Source: an uncultured Oscillibacter sp. (GTDB lineage Bacteria; Bacillota; Clostridia; Oscillospirales; Oscillospiraceae). From it: a stretch of DNA of 36,201 nt. The position numbers and the translations under genes are program-made. The stretch covers positions 1-36,201 of the forward strand of contig CAJUJW010000024.1 of the NCBI GenBank assembly GCA_910586735.1, read 5' to 3'. The notes under the pieces are model-generated. The model was given only the letters and a program-made list of their open reading frames with translations. It searched no databases and was not told the origin of the DNA. This document shows positions 22,692 through 30,834 of this stretch, in pieces (the first letter of the stretch is position 1; each line of letters begins with the position of its first letter).

Positions 22692-22712
22692 CTTCTTTTC
22701 AGCGGGCGTTAT
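22671..22712 (-). terminator. Hairpin terminator after the symporter gene
   Basis: ATAACGCCCGC pairs with GCGGGCGTTAT, and GAAAAG with CTTTTC nearer the loop. The tail on the minus strand is TTATTCTATAAT, a mixed T-rich tract. The hairpin lies about 55 bases after the symporter stop. Confidence 0.7.
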
Positions 22713-22767
22713 CTTCCTTACGATACGCTTCCCAAGCAGGTCCTGCGGTCCCTTGTTTGGGGCGGGC

Positions 22768-23982
22768 TTATTTCTTCCGGCCCTCCCACTTGGTGACGCA
22801 GACGGCGCAGGCGATATCTCCGGTGACGTTCAGGCAGGTGCGGCCCATGTCGAAAATCCGGTCCACCGCCACGATGAGGCCGATATAGGCCACGGGGATG
22901 CCCAGGGCCTCCAGCACCATGGCCAGCATAATCATGCCCGCGCCGGAGACGCCGGCGGTGCCGATGGAGGCCAGGGTGGCCGTCACCACGATGATGACCA
23001 TCTGCCCCAGGGTCAGGTTGATGTTGGCGCAGGAGGCCAGGAACACGGTGGCCACGCACTGGTAAATGGCCGTGCCGTCCATATTGATGGTGGAGCCCAG
23101 GGGCAGGACGAAGGAGGCGATGTCGTCCTCCGCGCCCAGCTCGGCGGCGCACTTCTTGGACACCGGCAGGGTGGCCGCGGAAGAGGTGGAGGAAAAGGCG
23201 AAAATCATGGCGGCGAAGGCGCCCTTGAAGAACCTGGCGGGGCTCATGCCGGCGAAGACCTGGGCGGACGCGGAATACACCAGCACAGCGTGGACAATAT
23301 AGCCCAGGTAGGCGCAAGTGATGACCAGCAGCAGGGACACCAGAATCTTAGAGCCCTGGGTGGCCACAACCCAGGCCATGTAGGTGAACACGCCGATGGG
23401 GGCCAGGCTGATGATGAAGCCCATCAGCTTCTCAGTGACGGCGTAGGCCGAGGAGACGAAGTCCCGGCAGAGCCTCGCCTTCTCCCCGGCGGCCAGGATG
23501 GACCCGCCGAAGAGCAGGGAAATCACGATGACCTGGAGCATGTTGGCGTCGGTGAAGGACTTCCACATATTAGTGGGGAAGATGGACACCAGCGTGGACA
23601 TGAAGCCGCCGAACTCCTTGGCCTCATACTCCGCCTCCGAGGGGTCCAGGACCGGGAACAGGCCCGCGCTCTTGAAGACGTTGGCGAAAATCAGGCCGAT
23701 GACACAGGCGACGGCGGTGGTCACCATGAAGTAGGCAACGGTCTTGATTCCCACAGAGCCCACCTTCCGCATGTCGTTCATGGAGAGGATGCCGTCAATC
23801 ATGGACAGGAGCACCACGGGCACCACGATGAACTTCAGCAGGTTGACAAAGATGTCTCCGAAGGGCTTGAAGTATTTGGTGGTCAGGTGGGCAAAACCCC
23901 CGAAATAGCAGATCAGACCGACGGCGATACCAAGGACCAGGGCGATCAGAATTCTCATCGGCAGGCTGCGTTTTTTACTCAT
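22768..23982 (-). CDS. Dicarboxylate/amino acid:cation symporter (DAACS family)
   Basis: A 404-residue inner-membrane secondary transporter of the DAACS family (GltP/DctA/SstT-like). Family marks include FVNLLKFIVVPVVLLSMIDG in the N-terminal half and the serine-rich re-entrant loop AFSSTSSAATLP. NMDGTAIYQ is the NMDGT cation-coupling motif, and DRIFDMGRTCLNVTGD holds the substrate-binding Arg and Asp. Eight membrane helices with two hairpins fit the length. Likely substrates are glutamate, aspartate or a C4-dicarboxylate, taken up with sodium or protons. The promoter upstream is strong. The neighbouring gene on the same strand encodes an aspartate/glutamate racemase, though a terminator lies between them, so the link is by substrate rather than a shared message. 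Confidence 0.92.
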   Translation of the reverse strand: MSKKRSLPMRILIALVLGIAVGLICYFGGFAHLTTKYFKPFGDIFVNLLKFIVVPVVLLSMIDGILSMNDMRKVGSVGIKTVAYFMVTTAVACVIGLIFANVFKSAGLFPVLDPSEAEYEAKEFGGFMSTLVSIFPTNMWKSFTDANMLQVIVISLLFGGSILAAGEKARLCRDFVSSAYAVTEKLMGFIISLAPIGVFTYMAWVVATQGSKILVSLLLVITCAYLGYIVHAVLVYSASAQVFAGMSPARFFKGAFAAMIFAFSSTSSAATLPVSKKCAAELGAEDDIASFVLPLGSTINMDGTAIYQCVATVFLASCANINLTLGQMVIIVVTATLASIGTAGVSGAGMIMLAMVLEALGIPVAYIGLIVAVDRIFDMGRTCLNVTGDIACAVCVTKWEGRKK

Positions 23983-24075
23983 ACGCTCACCTCATAAAAA
24001 ATTTTTGGAGCTCTCCGGCAGGGCTTTCCGTTGAGGTTCCATCCGCCCGCCGAAGGTCCGCTCCAAATTGTTCAC

Positions 24076-24104
24076 ATTATACCTAGTCTGCCAGGAAATG
24101 TAAA
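24076..24104 (-). promoter_or_regulatory. SigA-type promoter of the symporter gene
   Basis: TTTACA, 17 bases, TATAAT on the minus strand, about 95 bases before the symporter start. One of the best promoter matches in the window. Confidence 0.8.
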
Positions 24105-24151
24105 GGGAAAATGAAAAGATTGTGAAATAACTATGAAAAAAACGTGAACAA

Positions 24152-24189
24152 AGGCAGGATGTCCGACAATATCACCAGACATCCTGCCT
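24152..24189 (-). terminator. Intrinsic terminator after the racemase gene
   Basis: AGGCAGGATGTC and GACATCCTGCCT pair exactly, with a short loop. On the minus strand the tail TTTGTTCACGTTTTTTT follows. It begins eight bases after the racemase stop. Confidence 0.8.
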
Positions 24190-24196
24190 CTATGTC

Positions 24197-24904
24197 TCAC
24201 TCGCCCTTGACCTGATAGCCGCAGAAGCGGATGGCGGCCTTGGCCAGCTCCTCCGTGGGGTCCACGGCGGGCAGGTCCAGCCCCAGGTCCCGGGCCGCCA
24301 GGGGCAGCTCCGTGCAGGCCAGGAGGAAGCACTCCGCCCCCCGGCCCGTCATGCCCTCGGTGACGGAGAGGAACGCCTCCCGGTATCGGGACGGCGGGGC
24401 CCCGGCCTTGACGCCCTGATAAATCACCTCCATCAGCGCGTCCTGCTCCACCTCGTCCGGTGCCAGGAAGGGCACGCCCTGGGCCGTCAGGGCGTTCTGA
24501 TACAGCCCCGCCGCCAGCGTTCCCATTGTGGCCAGAATGCCCACGGTCTTTCCCGGGAAACGGACCCGGCAGGCCGCCGCCGCCGCGCCGATCATGTTCA
24601 CAAAGGGCAGCTCCGTCCGCTCCACCAGCCGGGGCAGGAAGTAGTGGGCGGTGTTGCAGGGCATGATGACGCAGCCCGCGCCGCAGAGCTCCAGCTTCCG
24701 CAGAGACTCCGTCATGGCGGGGATCGGGTCCTCCCCGCCCTCCAGGATGGCGGCGGTGCGGTCCGGGATGGAGGCGTTGCTGTCTATGTAGACCCGGATA
24801 TGGTCACGGTCCCGTTCGGCGGCGGTGAGGGCCGTGATTTTCTGGAACAGGTCCGCTGTGGCCATGGGACCCATGCCGCCTAAAATGCCGATGGATTTTT
24901 TCAT
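24197..24904 (-). CDS. Aspartate/glutamate racemase family protein
   Basis: A 235-residue cofactor-independent racemase. The N-terminus is KSIGILGGMGPMATADLF. The two catalytic cysteines lie in MPCNTAHYF and LLACTELPL, both intact, so aspartate or glutamate racemase activity is expected. The DSNASIPDRT segment is typical of the YgeA/aspartate racemase branch rather than of MurI. The ATG at 24904 has a GGGG-rich stretch upstream; an in-frame TTG at 24913 is a poorer choice. It lies upstream of the dicarboxylate/amino acid symporter on the same strand, which suggests use or production of D-aspartate or D-glutamate. No clear promoter is seen in 24905-24930; read-through from the TSUP gene across the repeat is possible. 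Confidence 0.9.
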   Translation of the reverse strand: MKKSIGILGGMGPMATADLFQKITALTAAERDRDHIRVYIDSNASIPDRTAAILEGGEDPIPAMTESLRKLELCGAGCVIMPCNTAHYFLPRLVERTELPFVNMIGAAAAACRVRFPGKTVGILATMGTLAAGLYQNALTAQGVPFLAPDEVEQDALMEVIYQGVKAGAPPSRYREAFLSVTEGMTGRGAECFLLACTELPLAARDLGLDLPAVDPTEELAKAAIRFCGYQVKGE

Positions 24905-24929
24905 AAATATCAATCCCCAGATAAATCTT

Positions 24930-25019
24930 CGCTACCGTCGCTTCGGCCCGGATAATCACCAGACAAACAGAGCGAGCGAAAGCTCTTTTTGCCTACTTTT
25001 TCTCTCGAGAAAAAGTAGG
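24930..25019 (+). repeat. Dispersed intergenic repeat, copy A
   Basis: A 90-base element that matches 35187-35276 on the opposite strand without gaps, at 71 of 90 positions by my count. It ends in an inverted repeat, CCTACTTTTTCT / AGAAAAAGTAGG, which directly touches the stop codon of the TSUP permease gene. The inner part contains CAGAGCGAGCGAAAGCTCTT. It may be a REP- or MITE-like element that serves as a transcript 3' end. Confidence 0.75.
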
Positions 25020-25832
25020 TCACCCCCAAAAGTCCGGGAATAATAGCTCACTGCCCACCTTCACAGTCAGCAGAATCAGCACGATGATGACCGCCGGGCG
25101 GACAATTTTGCTGCCGTTTTTAATAGCCAAACCGGAGCCGAGGTAGTGCCCCGCGATGGAGGCCACGGCGGCGGTGAGTCCCACGCCCCAATAAGCGTAG
25201 CCCGAGAGCGTCTGAGTCACCAGGCCGCCGGCGTTGGAGGAGAGGTTAATCACCTTCACGCCCCCCGCCGCGTGGCGGGTGTCCAGCTTCGCCAGGCGGA
25301 TGAAAATAATCATCAGGAAGGTCCCCGTGCCGGGGCCGTAGTACCCGTCGTAGCCGCCGATGAAAAAGGCCGCGGCCCAGACGATGGCGATCTGCCTCCG
25401 GCGGTCGATCTCCCCCGGCTCGTCGGGCCACTCCCGGTTCCGCAGGGTGATGAAGGCCACCACCGGAAGCACCAGCAGGAGCATGTATTTTAAAACCGCG
25501 TCCGGCGTCCGGTGTTGGAGCCAAGTGCCCGCCACGGAACCCGTCAAGGAGAAGAGAATGGAGGGCCCGAAGAGCCTCCAGTCCACATAGCCGTTTTTGA
25601 TAAACCGGCCGGTGGAAAAGCAGGTGCCGATGGCGGCGGAAACCTTGTTGGTCCCCAGGGCGTAGGGTGCGGGGAGGCCGCCGAAGGCGATGAGGTGCGT
25701 GGGGACGGAGATGATGCCCCCGCCGCCGGCGATGGCGTCCATAAAGGAGGCCAGAAACACGCCCACGCAGATCAGCAGCACCACCCAGAGGGGAAAACCG
25801 TCAATCCGCAGGGCCGTCAAGGTCTGAAGCAT
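25020..25832 (-). CDS. TSUP (TauE/SafE) family permease
   Basis: A 270-residue membrane protein of the TSUP family (formerly DUF81). The paired family motifs are visible: FMDAIAGGGGIISVPTHL and ALGTNKVSAAIGTC in the first half, and GGYDGYYGPGTGTFL plus KVINLSSNAGGL in the second. About eight membrane helices are predicted. Family members export or import small sulfur compounds or organic anions such as sulfite, sulfoacetate or taurine-derived acids; the substrate is not decided by sequence. The ATG at 25832 has AGGAGGG seven bases upstream, and a good promoter precedes it. Its stop codon lies directly against dispersed repeat A. Confidence 0.9.
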   Translation of the reverse strand: MLQTLTALRIDGFPLWVVLLICVGVFLASFMDAIAGGGGIISVPTHLIAFGGLPAPYALGTNKVSAAIGTCFSTGRFIKNGYVDWRLFGPSILFSLTGSVAGTWLQHRTPDAVLKYMLLLVLPVVAFITLRNREWPDEPGEIDRRRQIAIVWAAAFFIGGYDGYYGPGTGTFLMIIFIRLAKLDTRHAAGGVKVINLSSNAGGLVTQTLSGYAYWGVGLTAAVASIAGHYLGSGLAIKNGSKIVRPAVIIVLILLTVKVGSELLFPDFWG

Positions 25833-25871
25833 GGGAGAGCCCTCCTGAAAAGAAAATGGTCGGCAGCCCCT

Positions 25872-25900
25872 ACTATACCAGCCCCCGGCGGCAAAATCAA
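25872..25900 (-). promoter_or_regulatory. SigA-type promoter of the TSUP gene
   Basis: TTGATT, 17 bases, TATAGT on the minus strand, about 40 bases before the start codon. It points away from the glycogen promoter, and the 150 bases between them (25901-26051) hold nothing else I can assign. Confidence 0.7.
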
Positions 25901-26051
25901 CCGGGGCGGCCGTTTCTTTTGTGGCATATTCCCGGTTTCTCCTCCTAGCTTTTGAACAACTTGCCGAAGATCAACAAAAAATATTGTGAATCTTGAAATG
26001 GATTTGGGGGAACCTGCTAAAAGTAGGCCGTCATTTTCGACAGGAGCGTCC

Positions 26052-26080
26052 TTGACGCTATTTTTGAAAAGAAGTATAAT
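26052..26080 (+). promoter_or_regulatory. SigA-type promoter of the glgBCD operon
   Basis: TTGACG, 17 bases, TATAAT. Transcription would start near 26087, leaving an unusually long and structured leader of about 158 bases before glgB. Confidence 0.8.
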
Positions 26081-26117
26081 ATCCTAGAATAACCAAACGC
26101 TGTTTAAAAAAACAGGC

Positions 26118-26210
26118 AGACCGCCGGAAACCGGACGGCGGGCGGGGCGTCCCTTCGGGACGCCCAGGGAAATCGGCGGGCCGCTCGCCCAAAAGCGGCA
26201 GCCGCGGACC
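26118..26210 (+). promoter_or_regulatory. GC-rich structured leader of glgB
   Basis: The leader contains several hairpins. The clearest is GGGCGTCC / GGACGCCC at 26145-26165 with a five-base loop. A pairing of CCGCC with GGCGG lies before it (about 26121-26142), and a GCGGC/GCCGC pairing after it. No known riboswitch class was recognised, and no T-run follows the main hairpin, so it is not an obvious attenuator. It could affect translation or message stability. Confidence 0.4.
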
Positions 26211-26244
26211 TCAAAAATACTGCGGCTATGCACGGAGGTTGACT

Positions 26245-28350
26245 ATGGCAAAAATCAATTTCGCCGAACGTTTCCACGCCGGGACCCTGACGGAGGGCTG
26301 GCGCTGGTTCGGCGCCCACCCGGATAAGAAAAAGGACGCGGAGGGCTGGACCTTCCGGGTCTGGGCCCCCCACGCCCAGAGCGTTTCCGTTGTGGGCGAC
26401 TTCAACAGCTGGACCGGCGGCGTCCACGCCCTCACCAAAAAGGGCGAGGTCTGGGAGGGCTTTATTCCCGGCCTCCAGGAATACGATTCCTACAAATACG
26501 CCGTCACCGGCCCCGACGGGGAGGTCCGGCTGAAAACGGACCCCTACGCCTTCCACTGCGAGACCCGCCCCGCCACCGCCGGCAAGCTCTATAACATCGA
26601 GGGCTTCAAGTGGACCGACGCCGCCTTCCTGGCCAAGCAGGAAAAGCACCAGGTCTACGATTCCCCCCTGAACATCTACGAGGTTCACCTGGGCTCCTGG
26701 AAAAAGCGGCCCAACGGGGACTTCTACGACTACAAGGATCTGGCCGTGGAGCTGGCCGCCTACGTCAAGGAGATGGGCTACACCGCCATCGAGCTGCTGC
26801 CCGTGCTGGAGCACCCCTTCGACGGCTCCTGGGGCTATCAGTGTACCGGCTATTTCGCCCCCACCTCCCGGTACGGCACGCCCAAGGACTTCATGTGGTT
26901 CGTGAACCACATGCACAAAAACGGCATCTCCGTCATTCTGGACTGGGTCCCCGCCCACTTCTGCAAGGACTCCCACGGGCTCTATGAGTTCGACGGCGGC
27001 TGCTGCTATGAGTACAGCGACCCCAACAAGTGGGAGCACGCCTCCTGGGGCACCCGGGTCTTTGACTACGGCCGGCCCGAGGTGAAGAGCTTCCTCTTCT
27101 CCTCCGCCCTCTTCTGGCTCCAGGAGTGCCACATCGACGGCCTCCGAGTGGACGCCGTGGCCTCCATGCTCTATCTGGACTACAGCCGCCAGGGCGGCGC
27201 CTGGACCCCCAACAAATACGGCGGGCACGAGAACCTGGAGGCCATCGACTTCCTCCGGGAGCTGAACGCCCACGCCTTCCAGGCCAAGCCCGGCGTCATG
27301 ATGATCGCCGAGGAATCCACCGCCTGGCCCATGGTCAGCCGCCCCGCGGACATCGGGGGCCTGGGCTTCAACCTCAAGTGGAACATGGGCTGGATGAACG
27401 ACATGTGCCACTACCTCAAGCTGGACCCCTGGTTCCGCCAGGATCACCATAAGGACATCACCTTCTCCATGATGTACGCTTTCTCCGAAAACTTCGTGCT
27501 GCCCATCTCCCACGACGAGGTGGTCCACATGAAGGGATCCGTGGTGGGGAAGATGCCCGGCGACTATCAAAACCAGCTTCGCTGCACCCGGGGCTTCTAC
27601 GCCTACCTGCTGGCCCACCCGGGCAAGAAGCTCCTCTTCATGGGCGCGGAGCTGGGCCAGTGGCACGAGTGGAACGACAAGGAGTCCCTGGACTGGTATC
27701 TCCTGGAGAATGAGGAGAACCAGAAGGTCCACCGCTTCTTCAAGGAGGCCAACGCCTTCTACAAGAAGGAGCCCGCCCTGTGGGAGATTGACTTCAGCTG
27801 GGAGGGCTTCGAGTGGCTGGTGGTGGACGACAACCACAACAACGTGGTGGTCTTCCTCCGCAAGGACAAGAAGGGCCGGGATCTCCTCTGCGCGGTAAAC
27901 TTCTCCCCCAATACTTACGAGGGCTACCGCATGGGCGTTCCCGACCACAAGCAGTACACCCCAGTGTTCAACACCGACGCCGTTGAATACGGAGGAGACG
28001 GCTTCGGCGACACGTCGCCCGTCCCCGTGGAGGCCGTCGAGTCCCACGGCAAGGAGTATTCCGCCGCCATCCGCATCCCCGCTTTCGGCGCGGTGTTCCT
28101 CCGGGGCGAGGGGACGTTCCCCAAGCCCAGGGGCCGCAAGCCCATGACGCCGGAGGCCAAGGCCGCCGCCAAAGCCGCCAGGTCCGCCGGGGCCGCCGCG
28201 GTCAAGGCCGCGGAGAAAACCGCCAAGGCCGTGGGCAAAACGGCCACAGCCTCCGCCAAGACCCTGAGCAAGGCCGTGAAGGAATCCAAAGCGAAAGCAA
28301 CCCCCAGAACCGCCAAAAAGCCCAGCGAGAAAAACAGGCAAAGGAGCTGA
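26245..28350 (+). CDS. glgB: 1,4-alpha-glucan branching enzyme with basic C-terminal tail
   Basis: A 701-residue GH13 branching enzyme that adds alpha-1,6 branches to glycogen. An N-terminal CBM48-type module (about residues 30-120; FRVWAPHAQSVSVVGDFN) precedes the catalytic barrel. GH13 motifs are DWVPAHF, GLRVDAV with nucleophile Asp303, IAEEST around Glu356, and ISHDEV with Asp424. The enzyme proper ends near residue 625, matching typical lengths. Residues 626-701 are an added lysine/alanine-rich tail (PRGRKPMTPEAKAAAKAA and onward) like bacterial histone H1-type sequences. The ATG at 26245 has GGAGG six bases upstream; an in-frame TTG six bases earlier is less likely. It is the first gene of the glycogen operon, seven bases before glgC. 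Confidence 0.95.
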   Translation: MAKINFAERFHAGTLTEGWRWFGAHPDKKKDAEGWTFRVWAPHAQSVSVVGDFNSWTGGVHALTKKGEVWEGFIPGLQEYDSYKYAVTGPDGEVRLKTDPYAFHCETRPATAGKLYNIEGFKWTDAAFLAKQEKHQVYDSPLNIYEVHLGSWKKRPNGDFYDYKDLAVELAAYVKEMGYTAIELLPVLEHPFDGSWGYQCTGYFAPTSRYGTPKDFMWFVNHMHKNGISVILDWVPAHFCKDSHGLYEFDGGCCYEYSDPNKWEHASWGTRVFDYGRPEVKSFLFSSALFWLQECHIDGLRVDAVASMLYLDYSRQGGAWTPNKYGGHENLEAIDFLRELNAHAFQAKPGVMMIAEESTAWPMVSRPADIGGLGFNLKWNMGWMNDMCHYLKLDPWFRQDHHKDITFSMMYAFSENFVLPISHDEVVHMKGSVVGKMPGDYQNQLRCTRGFYAYLLAHPGKKLLFMGAELGQWHEWNDKESLDWYLLENEENQKVHRFFKEANAFYKKEPALWEIDFSWEGFEWLVVDDNHNNVVVFLRKDKKGRDLLCAVNFSPNTYEGYRMGVPDHKQYTPVFNTDAVEYGGDGFGDTSPVPVEAVESHGKEYSAAIRIPAFGAVFLRGEGTFPKPRGRKPMTPEAKAAAKAARSAGAAAVKAAEKTAKAVGKTATASAKTLSKAVKESKAKATPRTAKKPSEKNRQRS

Positions 28351-28357
28351 AAGAGAC

Positions 28358-29559
<1,202 letters not shown>

Positions 29560-29563
<4 letters not shown>

Positions 29564-30672
29564 ACGGACTGCATGGAATCATTTTCGCCTACGAGCGCCG
29601 GGGCGACCTTCAGGAGCTGGGCTCCATCCGCTCCTCCGCCTCCATTCCCTTCGGCGGGCGTTTCCGGGCGGTGGACTTCGCGCTGTCCACCCTGGTCAAC
29701 GCCGGGGCCACCGACGTGGGCATCGTCCTTCACGGACATTATCAGAGCCTGCTGGACCACCTGGGCACCGGCAAGGACTGGGACCTGAGCCGCAAGCGGG
29801 GCGGCCTGCGCCTCCTGCCCCCCTTCAACTACAAGGGCGACTGGGGCACCATGCCCTACCGGGGCCACATCGAGGCCCTGGCCGCCGTGCGGACCTATCT
29901 GGAGGATATCCGCCAGGATTACGTGGCCATGATGGACGGCGACCTGGTGGCCAACCTGCCCCTGAGCGACATTTTTGAAACCCATGTGAAATCCGGGGCG
30001 GACATCACGGCGGTCTGCGCCAACGACAGCTTCATGACCGACGACGGAACCTACTTCCAGGTGTCCGAGGGCGGCCGCATCTCCGAGGTGTTCGTCAGCC
30101 CCCACTCTCCCCGGGGCCTCCGGGGCCTGGGAACCTATATCGTCTCCAAAAAGCTCCTGCTGGAGCTGGTGGACGACTGCGCCGCCAAGGATCAGCTCAG
30201 CTGGCGGGGCGACGTGCTCCTGGCCCGGAGGGGCGATTTGAAGATTCAGAGCTACGTCTGGAAGGGCTACGCCGCCCAGATCCGCTCTGTCCAGGAGTAT
30301 TACGACCGCAGCATGCAGCTGCTGGACCCCTCCATCCGGGCGGACCTGTTCTGCGCCCAGCGCCCCATCCGGGCCAAGAACGCGGACCTGAGCTCCACCT
30401 ATCTGGGCACCGGCGGAAAGTGCGTCAACTCCCTCTTCGGCGACGGCTGCTCCATCGAGGGCGTGGTGGAGAACTCCATCCTCTTCCCCGGCGTCACCGT
30501 GGAGGCGGGCGCGGTGGTGCGCAACTGCGTGATCTTCAAGGACTCCGTTATCCGCAGGGACGCGCAGCTGAGCTATATCATCGCCGACAAGGATGTTGAG
30601 GTCCTCCCCGGCCGGACGCTGATGGGACACGCCACGTATCCCATCGTCCTGGCGAAGGGAAGCAAGGTATAA
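29560..30672 (+). CDS. glgD: Glucose-1-phosphate adenylyltransferase, regulatory subunit GlgD
   Basis: A 370-residue paralogue of GlgC. The N-terminus MNGLHGIIFAYERRGDLQEL lacks the GGxGxRL nucleotide loop, and the metal-site region reads DGDLVANLP instead of GDHIYKMDY, so it is probably not catalytic. ASIPFGGRFRAVDFALSTLV and the C-terminal beta-helix (CSIEGVVENSILFPGVTVE) are retained. In Firmicutes GlgD pairs with GlgC to make the more active heteromeric enzyme. The gene overlaps glgC by four bases and is followed by a strong terminator, so glgB-glgC-glgD form one transcript and glgA-glgP a second. Confidence 0.95.
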
Positions 30673-30680
30673 AAATCCAT

Positions 30681-30708
30681 AAAAGGGGGGCGTCCGCGTC
30701 CCCCTTTT
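30681..30708 (+). terminator. Intrinsic terminator after glgD
   Basis: AAAAGGGGG and CCCCCTTTT pair around a ten-base loop, ending in a T-run. It begins nine bases after the glgD stop and separates the glgBCD and glgAP transcripts. Confidence 0.85.
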
Positions 30709-30725
30709 ATGATGGAAAGGCCGGA

Positions 30726-30754
30726 TTGACCCAGGCCCCTTTATTTGGTATAAT
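30726..30754 (+). promoter_or_regulatory. SigA-type promoter of glgAP
   Basis: TTGACC, 17 bases, TATAAT, about 80 bases before glgA. It lies just after the glgD terminator, so synthase and phosphorylase can be expressed apart from glgBCD. Confidence 0.8.
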
Positions 30755-30834
30755 TAGAAGTGCGATTCCAATCCTCCGGGGCTCAAACGGCCTTTCGCCC
30801 AGTGCCGGGGATGTTATGAAAAGGAGTTAAGCGT

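Noticed and set aside
26145..26165. Leader hairpin as a transcription attenuator
   Set aside because: No T-run follows the stem, so a simple intrinsic terminator is not supported.
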